Below are positions 31,071 to 38,802 of a DNA stretch of 64,000 bases, in pieces; the first letter of the stretch is position 1, and the number at the start of each line of letters is the position of its first letter. This DNA is from an uncultured Clostridia bacterium. GTDB taxonomy: Bacteria; Bacillota; Clostridia; TANB77; CAG-508. The stretch spans positions 90,710-154,709 of the forward strand of contig CALXXE010000003.1 in the NCBI GenBank assembly GCA_944392605.1, written 5' to 3'. The position numbers and the translations under genes were made by a program. Under the pieces are notes generated by a model. That model searched no databases and had not been told where the DNA came from. It saw only the letters and a list, made by a program, of their open reading frames with translations.

Positions 31071-31273
31071 TTTATTTGAAAAAATTAATAAAGTTTTTTG
31101 ATTATATATTCCAATATAATTTAGATAGATATAAGACTAAGGAGAAAAATAGTATAGAATTGATAGCACAAAAGAAATTAACAAGAACAAATTTATATGC
31201 TAATAAAAACGGAAAATTTTAGTATATTATATGTGGAGTATAAATATAAAGAACTAAAGAAAGGAACAAGATT

Positions 31274-32677
31274 ATGAAAGAATTAAGAAAAAATCAAAAA
31301 GGTATCACACTAATAGCATTAGTCGTAACTATTGTAGTTCTTTTGATATTGGCAGGAGTAAGTATAGCAATGCTAGGTGGAGAAAATGGACTAATAACAA
31401 GAGCCCAAGAAGCAGCAGAAGAAACAAGAGGAGCAAGTGTAGAAGAAGAGAGGGATTTGTGGAAAGCAAATCAATATTTAGATGATTATGCTTCTGGAAG
31501 TTCAGAAAGCTTACAAGAATTAATAGACAGATTAGTAGAGCAAGGTTTATTGACAGAAGATGAGAAAGATGAAATACTAGGAAATGAAGAAAAAGGAATT
31601 GAAGCAACAGGACAAGTAACAATAGGAAGTAAAACAATAGTATTTGGAACAGCAGGGAAAACATTAGTACAAGCATTTAAAGATGGAGAAATAGAAGTAG
31701 GGGATTATATAACAGATTATAATCAAAAATTAAAGAATAGTTCAGCAAGTGTTAGTGTTACAGAAGAAGAAACTGGACATGCAGGAACACAAACATATAG
31801 AGTAGATACATCAACAACATGGAGAGTATTAGGATTAAGCGAAGATGGAACACAATTAATGATTACAACAGGAAGTCCAATAAAAAAAGTAATGAACTCT
31901 AGTGGAACAGAAGAATGGGAAAGAGATCCATATTTATATTTAAACAGTGCAGAAGGATATTATAATACAAATGATGATTTAACAACAAATAATATATTAG
32001 ATAAAATTTGTAAAATCTATGATAGTACATTAGCAGATAGAACACAAAGTATGAGAATAGAAGATATAAATACAGCAGTAGGATTAACATTAGATAAAGA
32101 AAATAATATAATGTATAAAACAGCAGATGAAACAAAAACACCAATACAAGCATATCAAGGATTTTTCGGACAAACATATACATATAGATTAGGAGATTAT
32201 GCACCAGAAAATTATTTAAAAGAAAAATATCCATCAAAATATACATCATTAGTTGCAAAGAAAGCAAATGACACGGTAGATGGAACAGCATTTATGTTTT
32301 CATATGAAGATCCAAGTGTAGTAGATCCAAGTAGCAAATTATATGATATTTTATTTAAAGGAACAACATCATCTGAAAACAATGCAAAATCTTACTGGCT
32401 TGCGTCTTCTGGTGTCCGCATAGGTGGATCTTCTTATTGCTTTTTCGGTCCAGGAGCTGTGGATGTTGGCGATGCTGGCACTGGTTACGGGATGTTCCTT
32501 TCTGATGGCGGTTCGAGTGAGGATTGGCTTGCTGTGCGCCCTGTAGTTTATCTAAGGTCTGATGTCACAGTAAAGGATCTAACTATAACAGAGAGTGGAA
32601 CAGAAGAAACATGGACTACATCAGTACCTAATAGTTATTCAGGGGAAAATTTAGAGTATGGACAGATAACAAATTAA
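31274..32677 (+). CDS. DGR target: pilin-like protein with a variable C-type-lectin-like C-terminus
   Basis: This 467-residue protein starts at ATG 31274 after AAAGGAAC. Residues 1-40 form a prepilin-type leader (NQKG then ITLIALVVTIVVLLILAGVSIAML, with Ala rather than Glu at mature position 5), so it is probably exported and either membrane-held or assembled into a filament. The C-terminal domain has the YWLASSG...G.RPVVYLRSD pattern of a C-type-lectin-like/DUF6273-like fold. Codons 375-424 form the variable repeat and differ from the downstream template only where the template has A. The variable patch would face outwards and change binding specificity. The base composition of the variable segment is much higher in GC than the rest of the gene. 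Confidence 0.92.
   Translation: MKELRKNQKGITLIALVVTIVVLLILAGVSIAMLGGENGLITRAQEAAEETRGASVEEERDLWKANQYLDDYASGSSESLQELIDRLVEQGLLTEDEKDEILGNEEKGIEATGQVTIGSKTIVFGTAGKTLVQAFKDGEIEVGDYITDYNQKLKNSSASVSVTEEETGHAGTQTYRVDTSTTWRVLGLSEDGTQLMITTGSPIKKVMNSSGTEEWERDPYLYLNSAEGYYNTNDDLTTNNILDKICKIYDSTLADRTQSMRIEDINTAVGLTLDKENNIMYKTADETKTPIQAYQGFFGQTYTYRLGDYAPENYLKEKYPSKYTSLVAKKANDTVDGTAFMFSYEDPSVVDPSSKLYDILFKGTTSSENNAKSYWLASSGVRIGGSSYCFFGPGAVDVGDAGTGYGMFLSDGGSSEDWLAVRPVVYLRSDVTVKDLTITESGTEETWTTSVPNSYSGENLEYGQITN
32396..32545 (+). repeat. DGR variable repeat (VR)
   Basis: These 150 bases align without gaps to the template repeat at 33523-33672. I count 17 differences, all at positions where the template has A (33 such positions), and none at the 117 other positions. 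Substitutions include A to G, T and C. Eleven residues change, including all seven template Asn codons. The last 21 bases, ending in GCGCCCTGTA, are identical and match the expected initiation-of-mutagenic-homology end. Confidence 0.95.
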
Positions 32678-32691
32678 ATAGAGGCTCAAAC

Positions 32692-32719
32692 TCCCAGAAG
32701 GTCCTTTGGACTTCTGGGA
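32692..32719 (+). other. Hairpin downstream of the VR and target stop codon
   Basis: tcccagaag / cttctggga forms a 9-bp stem with an inner TCC/GGA pair. It starts 15 bases after the stop codon and 147 bases after the VR. DGRs often need a hairpin or cruciform just after the VR for efficient retrohoming. It could instead be a terminator, although it has no T-run. Confidence 0.5.
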
Positions 32720-32742
32720 AAAGTTTAATATAGGAGTTTTCA

Positions 32743-33189
32743 ATGGGAATAGTAAATATAGTAAAAAATGTAAAACTAATTCATAAGGATTATGTTGCAC
32801 TTGTAAGAGTGGGGAAGTTTTATAATTGTTATGGGAGAGATTCATATATTATATCTTATTTGTTAAATTACAGAATTAATATTGTTAAAGATAATATATA
32901 TAATTGTTCATTTCCACAAAGTGCATATAATAAAGTAATATCAATATTAGAAAAAAATAAAATAAATTATATAATACTTGATAAAAGAAATAACTATGAA
33001 GTAGAAGAAAAAAGTAATAATAAAAATTTAAATAAATATACTGACACATATCAAAAAGCAAAGAAAAAAATTTCTTCAAAAATGAGAATAGAAAAAATTT
33101 GTAGATATTTATTAAATTGCAATGATGAAACTACTATATTTGAAGTGGAGAAATTGATTAATGAAAGAAGAAAAGTTCAAAGTGATTAA
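32743..33189 (+). CDS. MutS-domain-I-like DGR accessory protein
   Basis: This 148-residue protein starts at ATG 32743 after TAGGAG. DYVALVRVGKFYNCYGRDSYIISYLLNYRI matches the mismatch-recognition domain I of MutS (xxVGDFYExYGxDAxxxS), with the Phe-Tyr pair kept. FPQSAYNKVISILEKNKINYIILDK fits the second half of that domain. There is no ATPase domain. MutS-like small proteins are a known accessory type in some DGRs. Its end overlaps the avd gene by 29 bases. Confidence 0.75.
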   Translation: MGIVNIVKNVKLIHKDYVALVRVGKFYNCYGRDSYIISYLLNYRINIVKDNIYNCSFPQSAYNKVISILEKNKINYIILDKRNNYEVEEKSNNKNLNKYTDTYQKAKKKISSKMRIEKICRYLLNCNDETTIFEVEKLINERRKVQSD

Positions 33190-33505
33190 TTTTATAAGAG
33201 AATTAGTCATATACATAGATAATTATTTAGAAAACTTTCCAAGAAAAGATATAGAATTAAAGAACAGAATAAAAAATTTATCTTATGATATGCTTGAGTT
33301 AGCATATAAAGCAAATATTTCAAATGAAAATAAAATTAATTATATAAATGACATTATAGCTAAAGTAAAAGTTATAGACTTTTTATTTAATTTGTGTTAT
33401 GACAAGCAAATTATTAATATGAAAAGATATACAAAATTTGGAGAAAAATTAGATGATATTTTAAAGTATTCAATAGGATGGCTAAAGGCATCTTCAAATA
33501 ATTAA
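33161..33505 (+). CDS. avd: Avd, accessory variability determinant
   Basis: This 114-residue, all-helical, basic protein has the pattern of a four-helix bundle (RELVIYIDNYLENFPRKDIELKNRI, then YDMLELAYKA, then DDILKYSIGWLKAS). The Avd/four-helix-bundle family binds the reverse transcriptase and template RNA and is required for mutagenic retrohoming. Its location directly before the template repeat is typical. Confidence 0.85.
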   Translation: MKEEKFKVINFIRELVIYIDNYLENFPRKDIELKNRIKNLSYDMLELAYKANISNENKINYINDIIAKVKVIDFLFNLCYDKQIINMKRYTKFGEKLDDILKYSIGWLKASSNN

Positions 33506-33522
33506 ATAGGGCATAGTTGTAG

Positions 33523-33672
33523 TGGCTTGCGTCTTCTGGTGTCAACATAGATGGATCTTCTTATTGCAATTTCGGTCCAGGAGCTGTGAATGATGGCAAT
33601 GCTGGCACTGGTTACGAAATGTTCAATTCTGATGGCAATTCGAATGAGAAATGGCTTGCTGTGCGCCCTGTA
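33523..33672 (+). repeat. DGR template repeat (TR)
   Basis: This noncoding 150-base copy of the VR lies 17 bases after avd. It is preceded by TAG in the matching frame, so it is not translated as part of a protein. It contains seven AAT/AAC codons in the target frame, which lets adenine mutagenesis reach many amino acids. It is transcribed as RNA and copied by the reverse transcriptase into mutated cDNA. Confidence 0.95.
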
Positions 33673-33827
33673 GATTCTATAAACTGTGGTTATATTGTTA
33701 TAAACAATATAAGAGATAATATAGAAACAAACTATTGTCCTTTCGTATAAAATACGATAAAATAAAAATAGATAAATACATTTGTTAGTAGAGAAATCGA
33801 AAGGGAATATATTTTAGTACTGTTTTT
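33673..33827 (+). ncRNA. 3' spacer part of the DGR template RNA
   Basis: The region between TR and RT holds short hairpins: atattgtt/aacaatat near 33692-33710, tcgtat/atacga near 33743, and cctttcg (33739-33745) pairing with cgaaagg (33798-33804). In the Bordetella phage DGR, a structured spacer after TR primes and supports cDNA synthesis, so this region probably has the same role. The exact RNA ends are not known. Confidence 0.6.
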
Positions 33828-33853
33828 AAGTAGCGATTTTGGCTACTTTTTTT
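33828..33853 (+). terminator. Terminator between TR RNA and the reverse transcriptase gene
   Basis: aagtagc / gctactt with a seven-base loop and a run of seven T ends about 13 bases before the RT start. It could end the template RNA and limit RT to read-through transcription. Confidence 0.8.
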
Positions 33854-33865
33854 ATAGGAGTTATT

Positions 33866-34823
33866 ATGAAGAGAAAAGGTAATTTATATGAAAATTTATT
33901 AAAAATGGAGAATATATCAAAAGCATATAATGAAGTGTGTTCACATACTAGAAACAAAAAGAAAGTAAGAAATTATAAAGAATATAGATGTATCTATATT
34001 AGTAGGATTTATAATATTTTAAAAAAGAGAAAATATGTTGTAGGAAAATACAATGTTTTTACAATATATGAACCTAAAAAAAGAATTATAGTAAGTCAAA
34101 ATATACAAGATAAAGTTATAAATCATTTAATAAGTAGGCAAATATTATATCCTGCTTTAATTCCTTGTTTAATTGATGAAAATGTTGCTAGTTTAGAAAA
34201 TAAAGGTACTAGATATGGACTAGAATTAGCAAAAAAATTCAATTTTGCATGCAAAGTAAAGTATGGGGAATATTATATTTTGAAATGTGATATTAGTAAA
34301 TTCTTTGCAAGTATAGATAAAGAAATTTTAAAAAGTAAGATTTCAAAAAGAATAAAAGATAAAGAGGCTCTTGAAATTGTTTTTAAAGTAATAGATAGTC
34401 AAGAAGAAGGCTTGGGTATTCGGAAATATGACAAGTCAAGTATTGGCAATATTTTACTTAAATGACATGGATCATTTTATAAAAGAAAAATTAAAGATAA
34501 AATACTATGTGCGCTATCAAGATGATTTTTTATTATTTCATGAATCTAAACAATATTTGAGATATTGTTTAGAGGAAATAAAGAAATTTCTAAAAAAAGA
34601 AAATCTAGTTTTAAATCAAAAAAGTCGAATTTACAAGAGTACAAATAATTTTTTGTTTTTAGGTAGAGATAGAAATGGTAGATATGCAAAATATAGAGAT
34701 GTAAAAAGAAAAATAAGAAAGAAAAAATACTTATATGAAACAGGTAAAATAAATTTAATGAGTTATATGACTACAAGAATGTGTTATAGCAATTTATTAA
34801 AGAGGGAAATTAAGGATTCTTAA
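33866..34823 (+). CDS. DGR reverse transcriptase with one CGG +1 frameshift
   Basis: Removing C34421 gives a 318-residue protein starting at ATG 33866 after TAGGAG. The fingers/palm motifs are visible: KRIIVSQNIQDKVINHLI (motif 1), ILKCDISKFFASID (motif 3), GIGNMTSQ (motif 4, with the SQ typical of DGR enzymes) and YVRYQDDFLLF (catalytic YxDD-type motif). NFLFLGRDRNG near the C-terminus is also typical. The frameshift falls at the glycine of motif 4, on an in-frame CGG; the zero-frame product would stop at 34465 without the catalytic aspartates. The clean A-only VR changes imply that an active enzyme existed recently. Confidence 0.92.
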
Positions 34824-34828
34824 TTTCC
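34805..34828. terminator. Bidirectional terminator between RT and the MutS-like gene
   Basis: The 10-bp stem ggaaattaag / cttaatttcc with a four-base loop lies between convergent genes and includes the RT stop codon. It is followed by T-rich sequence on both strands. Confidence 0.75.
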
Positions 34829-34837
34829 TTCTTTACT

Positions 34838-35236
34838 TTAAGATATAGTGTCTGCTGTTTTTTTTAGGTTTTCAATAAAAGCAAAAGCTTCAGATACAGA
34901 TAAAGTATTAATATCTATTTCTTTTATTTCATCAATAATTTTTTTTATTTCTTTATTTTTTAGATAATCTGTTGCTTCAAATATTACATCTTTTTCAATG
35001 ATTTTAAATTTTTTGTTTAAATTATTTAATTTTATATAATATTTATCAAAACTTGAACATGGAAATCCACATTTGTTAGCTTCATCATTTAATTTAGTAA
35101 TTTTTAAATTAAAAATATTAGATAAGAAATTAGCATCATCTTGTAAAGCAAGATAAAAAGCACCATTTTTAAAAAGATATAGTACTTCTGAATCTTGTCG
35201 TTTTAGATTATTATATGTATTCAATAATTTACTCAT
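34838..35236 (-). CDS. Second MutS-domain-I-like protein
   Basis: This 132-residue protein has EVLYLFKNGAFYLALQDDANFLSNIFNLKI and then CGFPCSSFDKYYIKLNNLNKKFKIIE, the same layout as the MutS-I-like DGR accessory protein at 32743 (which has FPQSAYNKV). The C-terminus is a helical extension. It is read towards the reverse transcriptase and shares a terminator with it, so two MutS-I-like proteins flank the core DGR. The function is unproven; binding mismatched cDNA/VR hybrids is an inference. Confidence 0.65.
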   Translation of the reverse strand: MSKLLNTYNNLKRQDSEVLYLFKNGAFYLALQDDANFLSNIFNLKITKLNDEANKCGFPCSSFDKYYIKLNNLNKKFKIIEKDVIFEATDYLKNKEIKKIIDEIKEIDINTLSVSEAFAFIENLKKTADTIS

Positions 35237-35339
35237 AATACCTCCTTTCTATAAAGTAATAAATTTAATAAAGACATCCCTTTTATTTTATAAAGTAAAT
35301 AAAGAAATAGATGATGTAATTATAATATACTTAAATAAG

Positions 35340-35723
35340 TTAAGTAAAATTAGATATGTAATTTTCAATTATTTTTGGAATAATATCATAATTAAATGGT
35401 TTAACAATACATTTTGCTACAATTTTTTTAGTAATTACAGTATGTGCAATATCAGGGTAACCAGATATTATAATAAAAAATGGTTGCTTAATATTTTTAT
35501 TATCTTGAATTTTTTTTATTGTATCTGTTGCAGGGGTATCTGGCTTTCTTTCATTAGTTATTACTATATCAGGCTTATCATTTATGATAGAATTATACAA
35601 TTCATTAGAATCCTTTACATAGGTATCTAGAATAGTTACTTTATCAGATAAACAAGATAAAGTTTTTTGGATAAAATAAAATTGTTCTTTATGCGTTTCG
35701 GCTATTAAAATTTTAAAATTCAT
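35340..35723 (-). CDS. Degenerate receiver-domain protein
   Basis: This 127-residue CheY-like protein has no output domain. It keeps the fold pattern (KILIAETHKEQ at beta 1, FFIIISGYPDI at beta 4, CIVKPF with the conserved Lys), but PDIVITNERKP has Asn where the phosphorylated Asp should be. It may work as a phosphorylation-independent protein-binding module. It is transcribed leftwards, towards the MutS-I-like gene. Confidence 0.7.
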   Translation of the reverse strand: MNFKILIAETHKEQFYFIQKTLSCLSDKVTILDTYVKDSNELYNSIINDKPDIVITNERKPDTPATDTIKKIQDNKNIKQPFFIIISGYPDIAHTVITKKIVAKCIVKPFNYDIIPKIIENYISNFT

Positions 35724-35889
35724 CTTTGAATCCTCCTTTTTTTCTTATGCAATATTATACAACTTTTTGAAGTACAATACAACTAATTTACGAATATAAT
35801 TATACGAAGAAGATAGATATAAATTAATGCAAATTTAAAATATAATATTTGAAATTAAGTTAATTAATATTTGTAAAGGAGTTGATAAT

Positions 35890-36228
35890 GTGAATGCAGA
35901 AGAAAGATTATATTTAAAGAATAATAGAAAAATACAAAAATGTGTAAATCTTGATGATGATTTATATAATGCATTAAAAAAATTATCAGAAAAGAAATAT
36001 GATGCTACAGTAAGTGATATTATAAATATTTGTATTGAAAACTATATTTATGAAAATAATCCTCAATATTATCCTAAAAAAGAAAACGAACTTACAACAA
36101 TAAGAAGTGTTATGATTAGAAAAGAAAATATAGAAGGATTATTAAAATTTCAAGGTAAGACAGGAATATCTTTTACTAGGTTATTAAATGGAGCAATATA
36201 TAACTTTATCAAGAAATATGGCAAATAG
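35890..36228 (+). CDS. Tandem ribbon-helix-helix-like DNA-binding protein
   Basis: This 112-residue protein starts at GTG 35890 after AAAGGAG. Two similar halves are visible: IQKCVNLDDDLYNALKKLSE...SDIINICIENYI and TIRSVMIRKENIEGLLKFQGKTGISFTRLLNGAIYNFI, each a strand followed by two helices as in ribbon-helix-helix repressors. It is divergent from the receiver gene. It is probably a local regulator; the targets are unknown. Confidence 0.6.
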   Translation: MNAEERLYLKNNRKIQKCVNLDDDLYNALKKLSEKKYDATVSDIINICIENYIYENNPQYYPKKENELTTIRSVMIRKENIEGLLKFQGKTGISFTRLLNGAIYNFIKKYGK

Positions 36229-36299
36229 TAGAAAAACATATAAAATTTTACAAAATCAACATAATGTGTTATAATAACTATTATGAGAGGTATTATAAT

Positions 36300-37178
36300 A
36301 TGTTAAATATGAATTTAAATCTGTATAGAGTATTTTATGTGGTAGCAAAATCAAAAAGTTATTCAGATGCAAGTAATAAACTAAATATATCAACTACTGC
36401 CATTAGTAAAAATATAATTCAATTAGAGAATTTATTAAATACTAAATTATTTTACCGTGAAAATAATGGTGTAAAATTAACTGGTGCTGGAAATGAGCTT
36501 CTTGAATATGTAGATAAGAGTTTGACTTCATTAGAACTTGGAGAAAAATTAATATTACAGAAAAGCGATCTATCTACAGGAGAGATTACAATAGGATGTC
36601 CATCACATATTTTGACATTCTTTTTAATGGATAAAATAGAAAGAGTAATAAATGATAATCCAAGTTTAAAATTAAAATTAATAGCAGGAGCTAATGCGAA
36701 TGAATTATTAGAATTACTTGAAAATCATAAAATTGATTTTGCAATAGATAGTTCACAAATTGATATAAATTTTAAAGATATAGAAATAGAAGAAATAAAA
36801 ACAATAGAAAATATATTTATATCAAAAAAACCTTTAAAAATAAAAGAATTAAATCAACTAAAAGAACAAAAATATATATTACCATTTGAATATACTTCTA
36901 CAGCAAAGAAACTTATAAATAGCTTAAAAATGTATAATATATCGATAGAAGCATATATGGAAATAGATATTACAGAATTAAGAATAAATGCAGTAAAAAG
37001 AGGATTAGGTATAGGATATATTATGAAAGAAGCTGTTGAAGAAGAGTTAAAAAATAAGGAATTATACGAAGTAGAATTACCAATAGAATTGCCTAGTTCA
37101 AAATTAAATTTAATGTATATAAAAGAACAGCTAACAAAGGCTGATAAAAAATTTATAAAAAATTATCTAAAAAATTGA
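36300..37178 (+). CDS. LysR-family transcriptional regulator
   Basis: This 292-residue protein has the standard length. It starts at ATG 36300 after GAGAGG; an earlier in-frame ATG at 36264 has no site. The N-terminus NLYRVFYVVAKSKSYSDASNKLNIS then TAISKNIIQLENLLNTKLFYR is the LysR winged helix-turn-helix, and the rest is a periplasmic-binding-like effector domain. It stops three bases into the ToxIN promoter region. Confidence 0.88.
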   Translation: MLNMNLNLYRVFYVVAKSKSYSDASNKLNISTTAISKNIIQLENLLNTKLFYRENNGVKLTGAGNELLEYVDKSLTSLELGEKLILQKSDLSTGEITIGCPSHILTFFLMDKIERVINDNPSLKLKLIAGANANELLELLENHKIDFAIDSSQIDINFKDIEIEEIKTIENIFISKKPLKIKELNQLKEQKYILPFEYTSTAKKLINSLKMYNISIEAYMEIDITELRINAVKRGLGIGYIMKEAVEEELKNKELYEVELPIELPSSKLNLMYIKEQLTKADKKFIKNYLKN

Positions 37179-37203
37179 CAAAAGTATATTTTTTTAGTAT
37201 AAT
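37175..37203 (+). promoter_or_regulatory. Consensus promoter of the ToxIN locus
   Basis: TTGACA, exactly 17 bases, then TATAAT. It lies about 37 bases before the first antitoxin repeat and overlaps the lysR stop codon. Confidence 0.85.
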
Positions 37204-37239
37204 GAATATACTAGAAGAGAAGTATATTAATACTTCAAC

Positions 37240-37341
37240 AAGGAGTATTCAAGCCTTAAGTTGAAATTAAAAAATTGGAGTATCCTACCATAAGTGGAAT
37301 AAAAAAATTGGAGTATCCAAGCCAAAAGTTGGAATGAAAAA
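37240..37341 (+). ncRNA. toxI: ToxI antitoxin RNA: three tandem repeats
   Basis: Three imperfect repeats of about 34 bases (37240-37274, 37275-37307, 37308-37341) share ttGGAGTATcc/t, then an AAGTtGgAAT core, and end in an A-run. In type III systems the toxin cuts such repeats into pseudoknot RNAs that wrap and inhibit it. The repeats sit between a consensus promoter and a terminator ahead of the toxin, the canonical layout. Confidence 0.85.
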
Positions 37342-37345
37342 TTAT

Positions 37346-37381
37346 GCAGGGTGCAGCAAATGTACTCTGCAATATTTTTTT
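37346..37381 (+). terminator. ToxI/toxN attenuating terminator
   Basis: gcagggt / actctgc (one G-U pair) with an 11-base loop and a seven-T run lies between the repeats and the toxin start. In known toxIN loci this terminator keeps antitoxin RNA in excess over toxin mRNA. Confidence 0.85.
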
Positions 37382-37390
37382 GGAGGGAAT

Positions 37391-37870
37391 ATGGAAAGAT
37401 TAAAATTTTATCACATTGATGATGACTATATAAAATATTTATACCAATTTGATATAAGAGTGCCTTTTAATAAAAATAATAGAAGACCATACATTGGGAT
37501 AATTTTAGAAATAAATAATATAACATATTTTGCACCAATGTTTTCTCCTAAACAACAACATTCTAAATATAAATCAAATGCAACATATATAAAAATTGGA
37601 AAAGATATGGGAATGATTAAACTAAATAATATGATACCTGTAAATAAGGAAAACTTAAAATACATAGATATTAACAAAATCGAAGATAAAAAGTATAGAA
37701 ATTTGTTGATACAGCAAAATAACTTTATTCAGATTAACACTGATAAAATAAGAAAAATGGCAAATAAATTATACAAATTTGTGACAGTTGATAAAAAAGA
37801 ATTTTTTGTAAACATAAGTTGTAATTTTAAAATGCTAGAGGAAAAATGTAAGAGCTATAAAAAAAGATAA
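37391..37870 (+). CDS. toxN: ToxN/AbiQ-family type III toxin endoribonuclease
   Basis: This 159-residue protein starts at ATG 37391 after GGAGGG; the longer frame to 37334 would run through the antitoxin terminator. Conserved family features are MERLKFYHIDDDYIKYLYQFD, RVPFNKNNRRPYIGIILEIN, ITYFAPMFSPK, ATYIKI, then LNNMIPVNKENL and YRNLLIQQ. ToxN/AbiQ enzymes cut A-rich RNA and cause abortive infection against phage or stabilise mobile DNA. The gene ends before a strong terminator. Confidence 0.9.
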   Translation: MERLKFYHIDDDYIKYLYQFDIRVPFNKNNRRPYIGIILEINNITYFAPMFSPKQQHSKYKSNATYIKIGKDMGMIKLNNMIPVNKENLKYIDINKIEDKKYRNLLIQQNNFIQINTDKIRKMANKLYKFVTVDKKEFFVNISCNFKMLEEKCKSYKKR

Positions 37871-37884
37871 ATAAAAAATAATTG

Positions 37885-37910
37885 TAACACCTATAAGGTG
37901 TTATTTTTTT
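37885..37910 (+). terminator. Terminator after toxN
   Basis: taacacct / aggtgtta with a three-base loop is followed by seven T. It isolates the ToxIN locus from the radical SAM operon. Confidence 0.9.
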
Positions 37911-38016
37911 GCTTAAACCTACAGTTTAAAGGACTTAACTTTTTGGCAATAGACAAAAACTGGAAATCGGTATATAATTTTAATGTAAAAATTTAGGAAT
38001 TAGGAAGGGTAAAAAA

Positions 38017-38790
38017 ATGCAAGAAAAAGAAATTTGTTGGAATATTACAACTAAATGCAATCAAAATTGCAGGTATTGTCATAGATTTTTAAACATAAAA
38101 GACTTAACCTATGAAGAAAATGAGAAAATATTAGATAACTTAATAAAAGATAAAGTAGCCAACATAACATGGACAGGAGGAGAAGCTCTATTATATCCTA
38201 ATATTATCGGGTTAGTAAAAAAAGCTAAAGAAAACGGAATAAAAAATAAATTAATAACTAATGGAATGCTATTAGCTCAAAATGATGAAATAAAAGAAAT
38301 TTGTGATTATTTAGATAGTTTAACATTATCAATAGATTCTGTTGATAATAAAATAAATGCAGATTTAGGAAGAGGAGAAAATCATTATTCTAATATTAAA
38401 ACAATATTGGAATATGTGAAAAATAAAGAATTAAAAGTTAATATTAATACTGTAGTAAGCAAAAAGAATATGGATCAATTAGAAGAATTAGGAAACTTCT
38501 TAAATAGATATAAAATCAATTCTTGGAGAATATTTCAATTTATGCCTTTAAGAGAAACTGCTAAAAAGAATAAAGAACAATTTGAAATATCAAATATAGA
38601 ATTTGAAAAAAGAAAAAGTGTATTTCAAAAATTTGAAAATATAGGTAGAGTAGATTACAGACAAGAAAAAGATATGGAAGATAAATATGTTTTATTAGTA
38701 GCAAATGGAGATATAATTAGAACTGAAAACGGAAAAGATGTAAAAAAAGGTAATGCATTATATCAAAATTTAATGCAATTTATGAATTAG
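38017..38790 (+). CDS. Viperin-like radical SAM protein
   Basis: This 257-residue protein starts at ATG 38017 after AGGAAGGG. C14, C18 and C21 (CNQNCRYC) bind the Fe-S cluster, and TWTGGEALL is the GGE-like SAM motif. From memory, the C-terminal half follows viperin: LSIDSVDNKINADLGRGENH parallels viperin's ISCDSFDEEVN..IGRG, INSWRIFQFMPL parallels VRWKVFQCLLI, and ISNIEFEK parallels IGDEEFERF. Viperins convert CTP (or UTP/GTP in prokaryotes) to chain-terminating ddh-nucleotides. The next gene is a PfkB-type kinase 12 bases away. Another radical SAM function remains possible; the viperin call rests on pattern recognition only. Confidence 0.7.
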   Translation: MQEKEICWNITTKCNQNCRYCHRFLNIKDLTYEENEKILDNLIKDKVANITWTGGEALLYPNIIGLVKKAKENGIKNKLITNGMLLAQNDEIKEICDYLDSLTLSIDSVDNKINADLGRGENHYSNIKTILEYVKNKELKVNINTVVSKKNMDQLEELGNFLNRYKINSWRIFQFMPLRETAKKNKEQFEISNIEFEKRKSVFQKFENIGRVDYRQEKDMEDKYVLLVANGDIIRTENGKDVKKGNALYQNLMQFMN

Positions 38791-38802
38791 GAGAGATAAG
38801 GA

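Noticed and set aside
31329-31676. Long leucine-rich minus-strand frames opposite many genes
   Set aside because: They mirror A-rich coding strands, lack ribosome sites and overlap well-supported plus-strand genes.
32692-32719. Calling the hairpin after the DGR target a certain terminator
   Set aside because: It lacks a T-run, and position after the VR fits a DGR hairpin equally well, so it is left undecided.
32396-33672. VR/TR as a simple gene duplication or CRISPR-like repeat
   Set aside because: All differences are at template adenines and an RT and Avd lie alongside, so a DGR explains it better; only two copies exist, without spacers.
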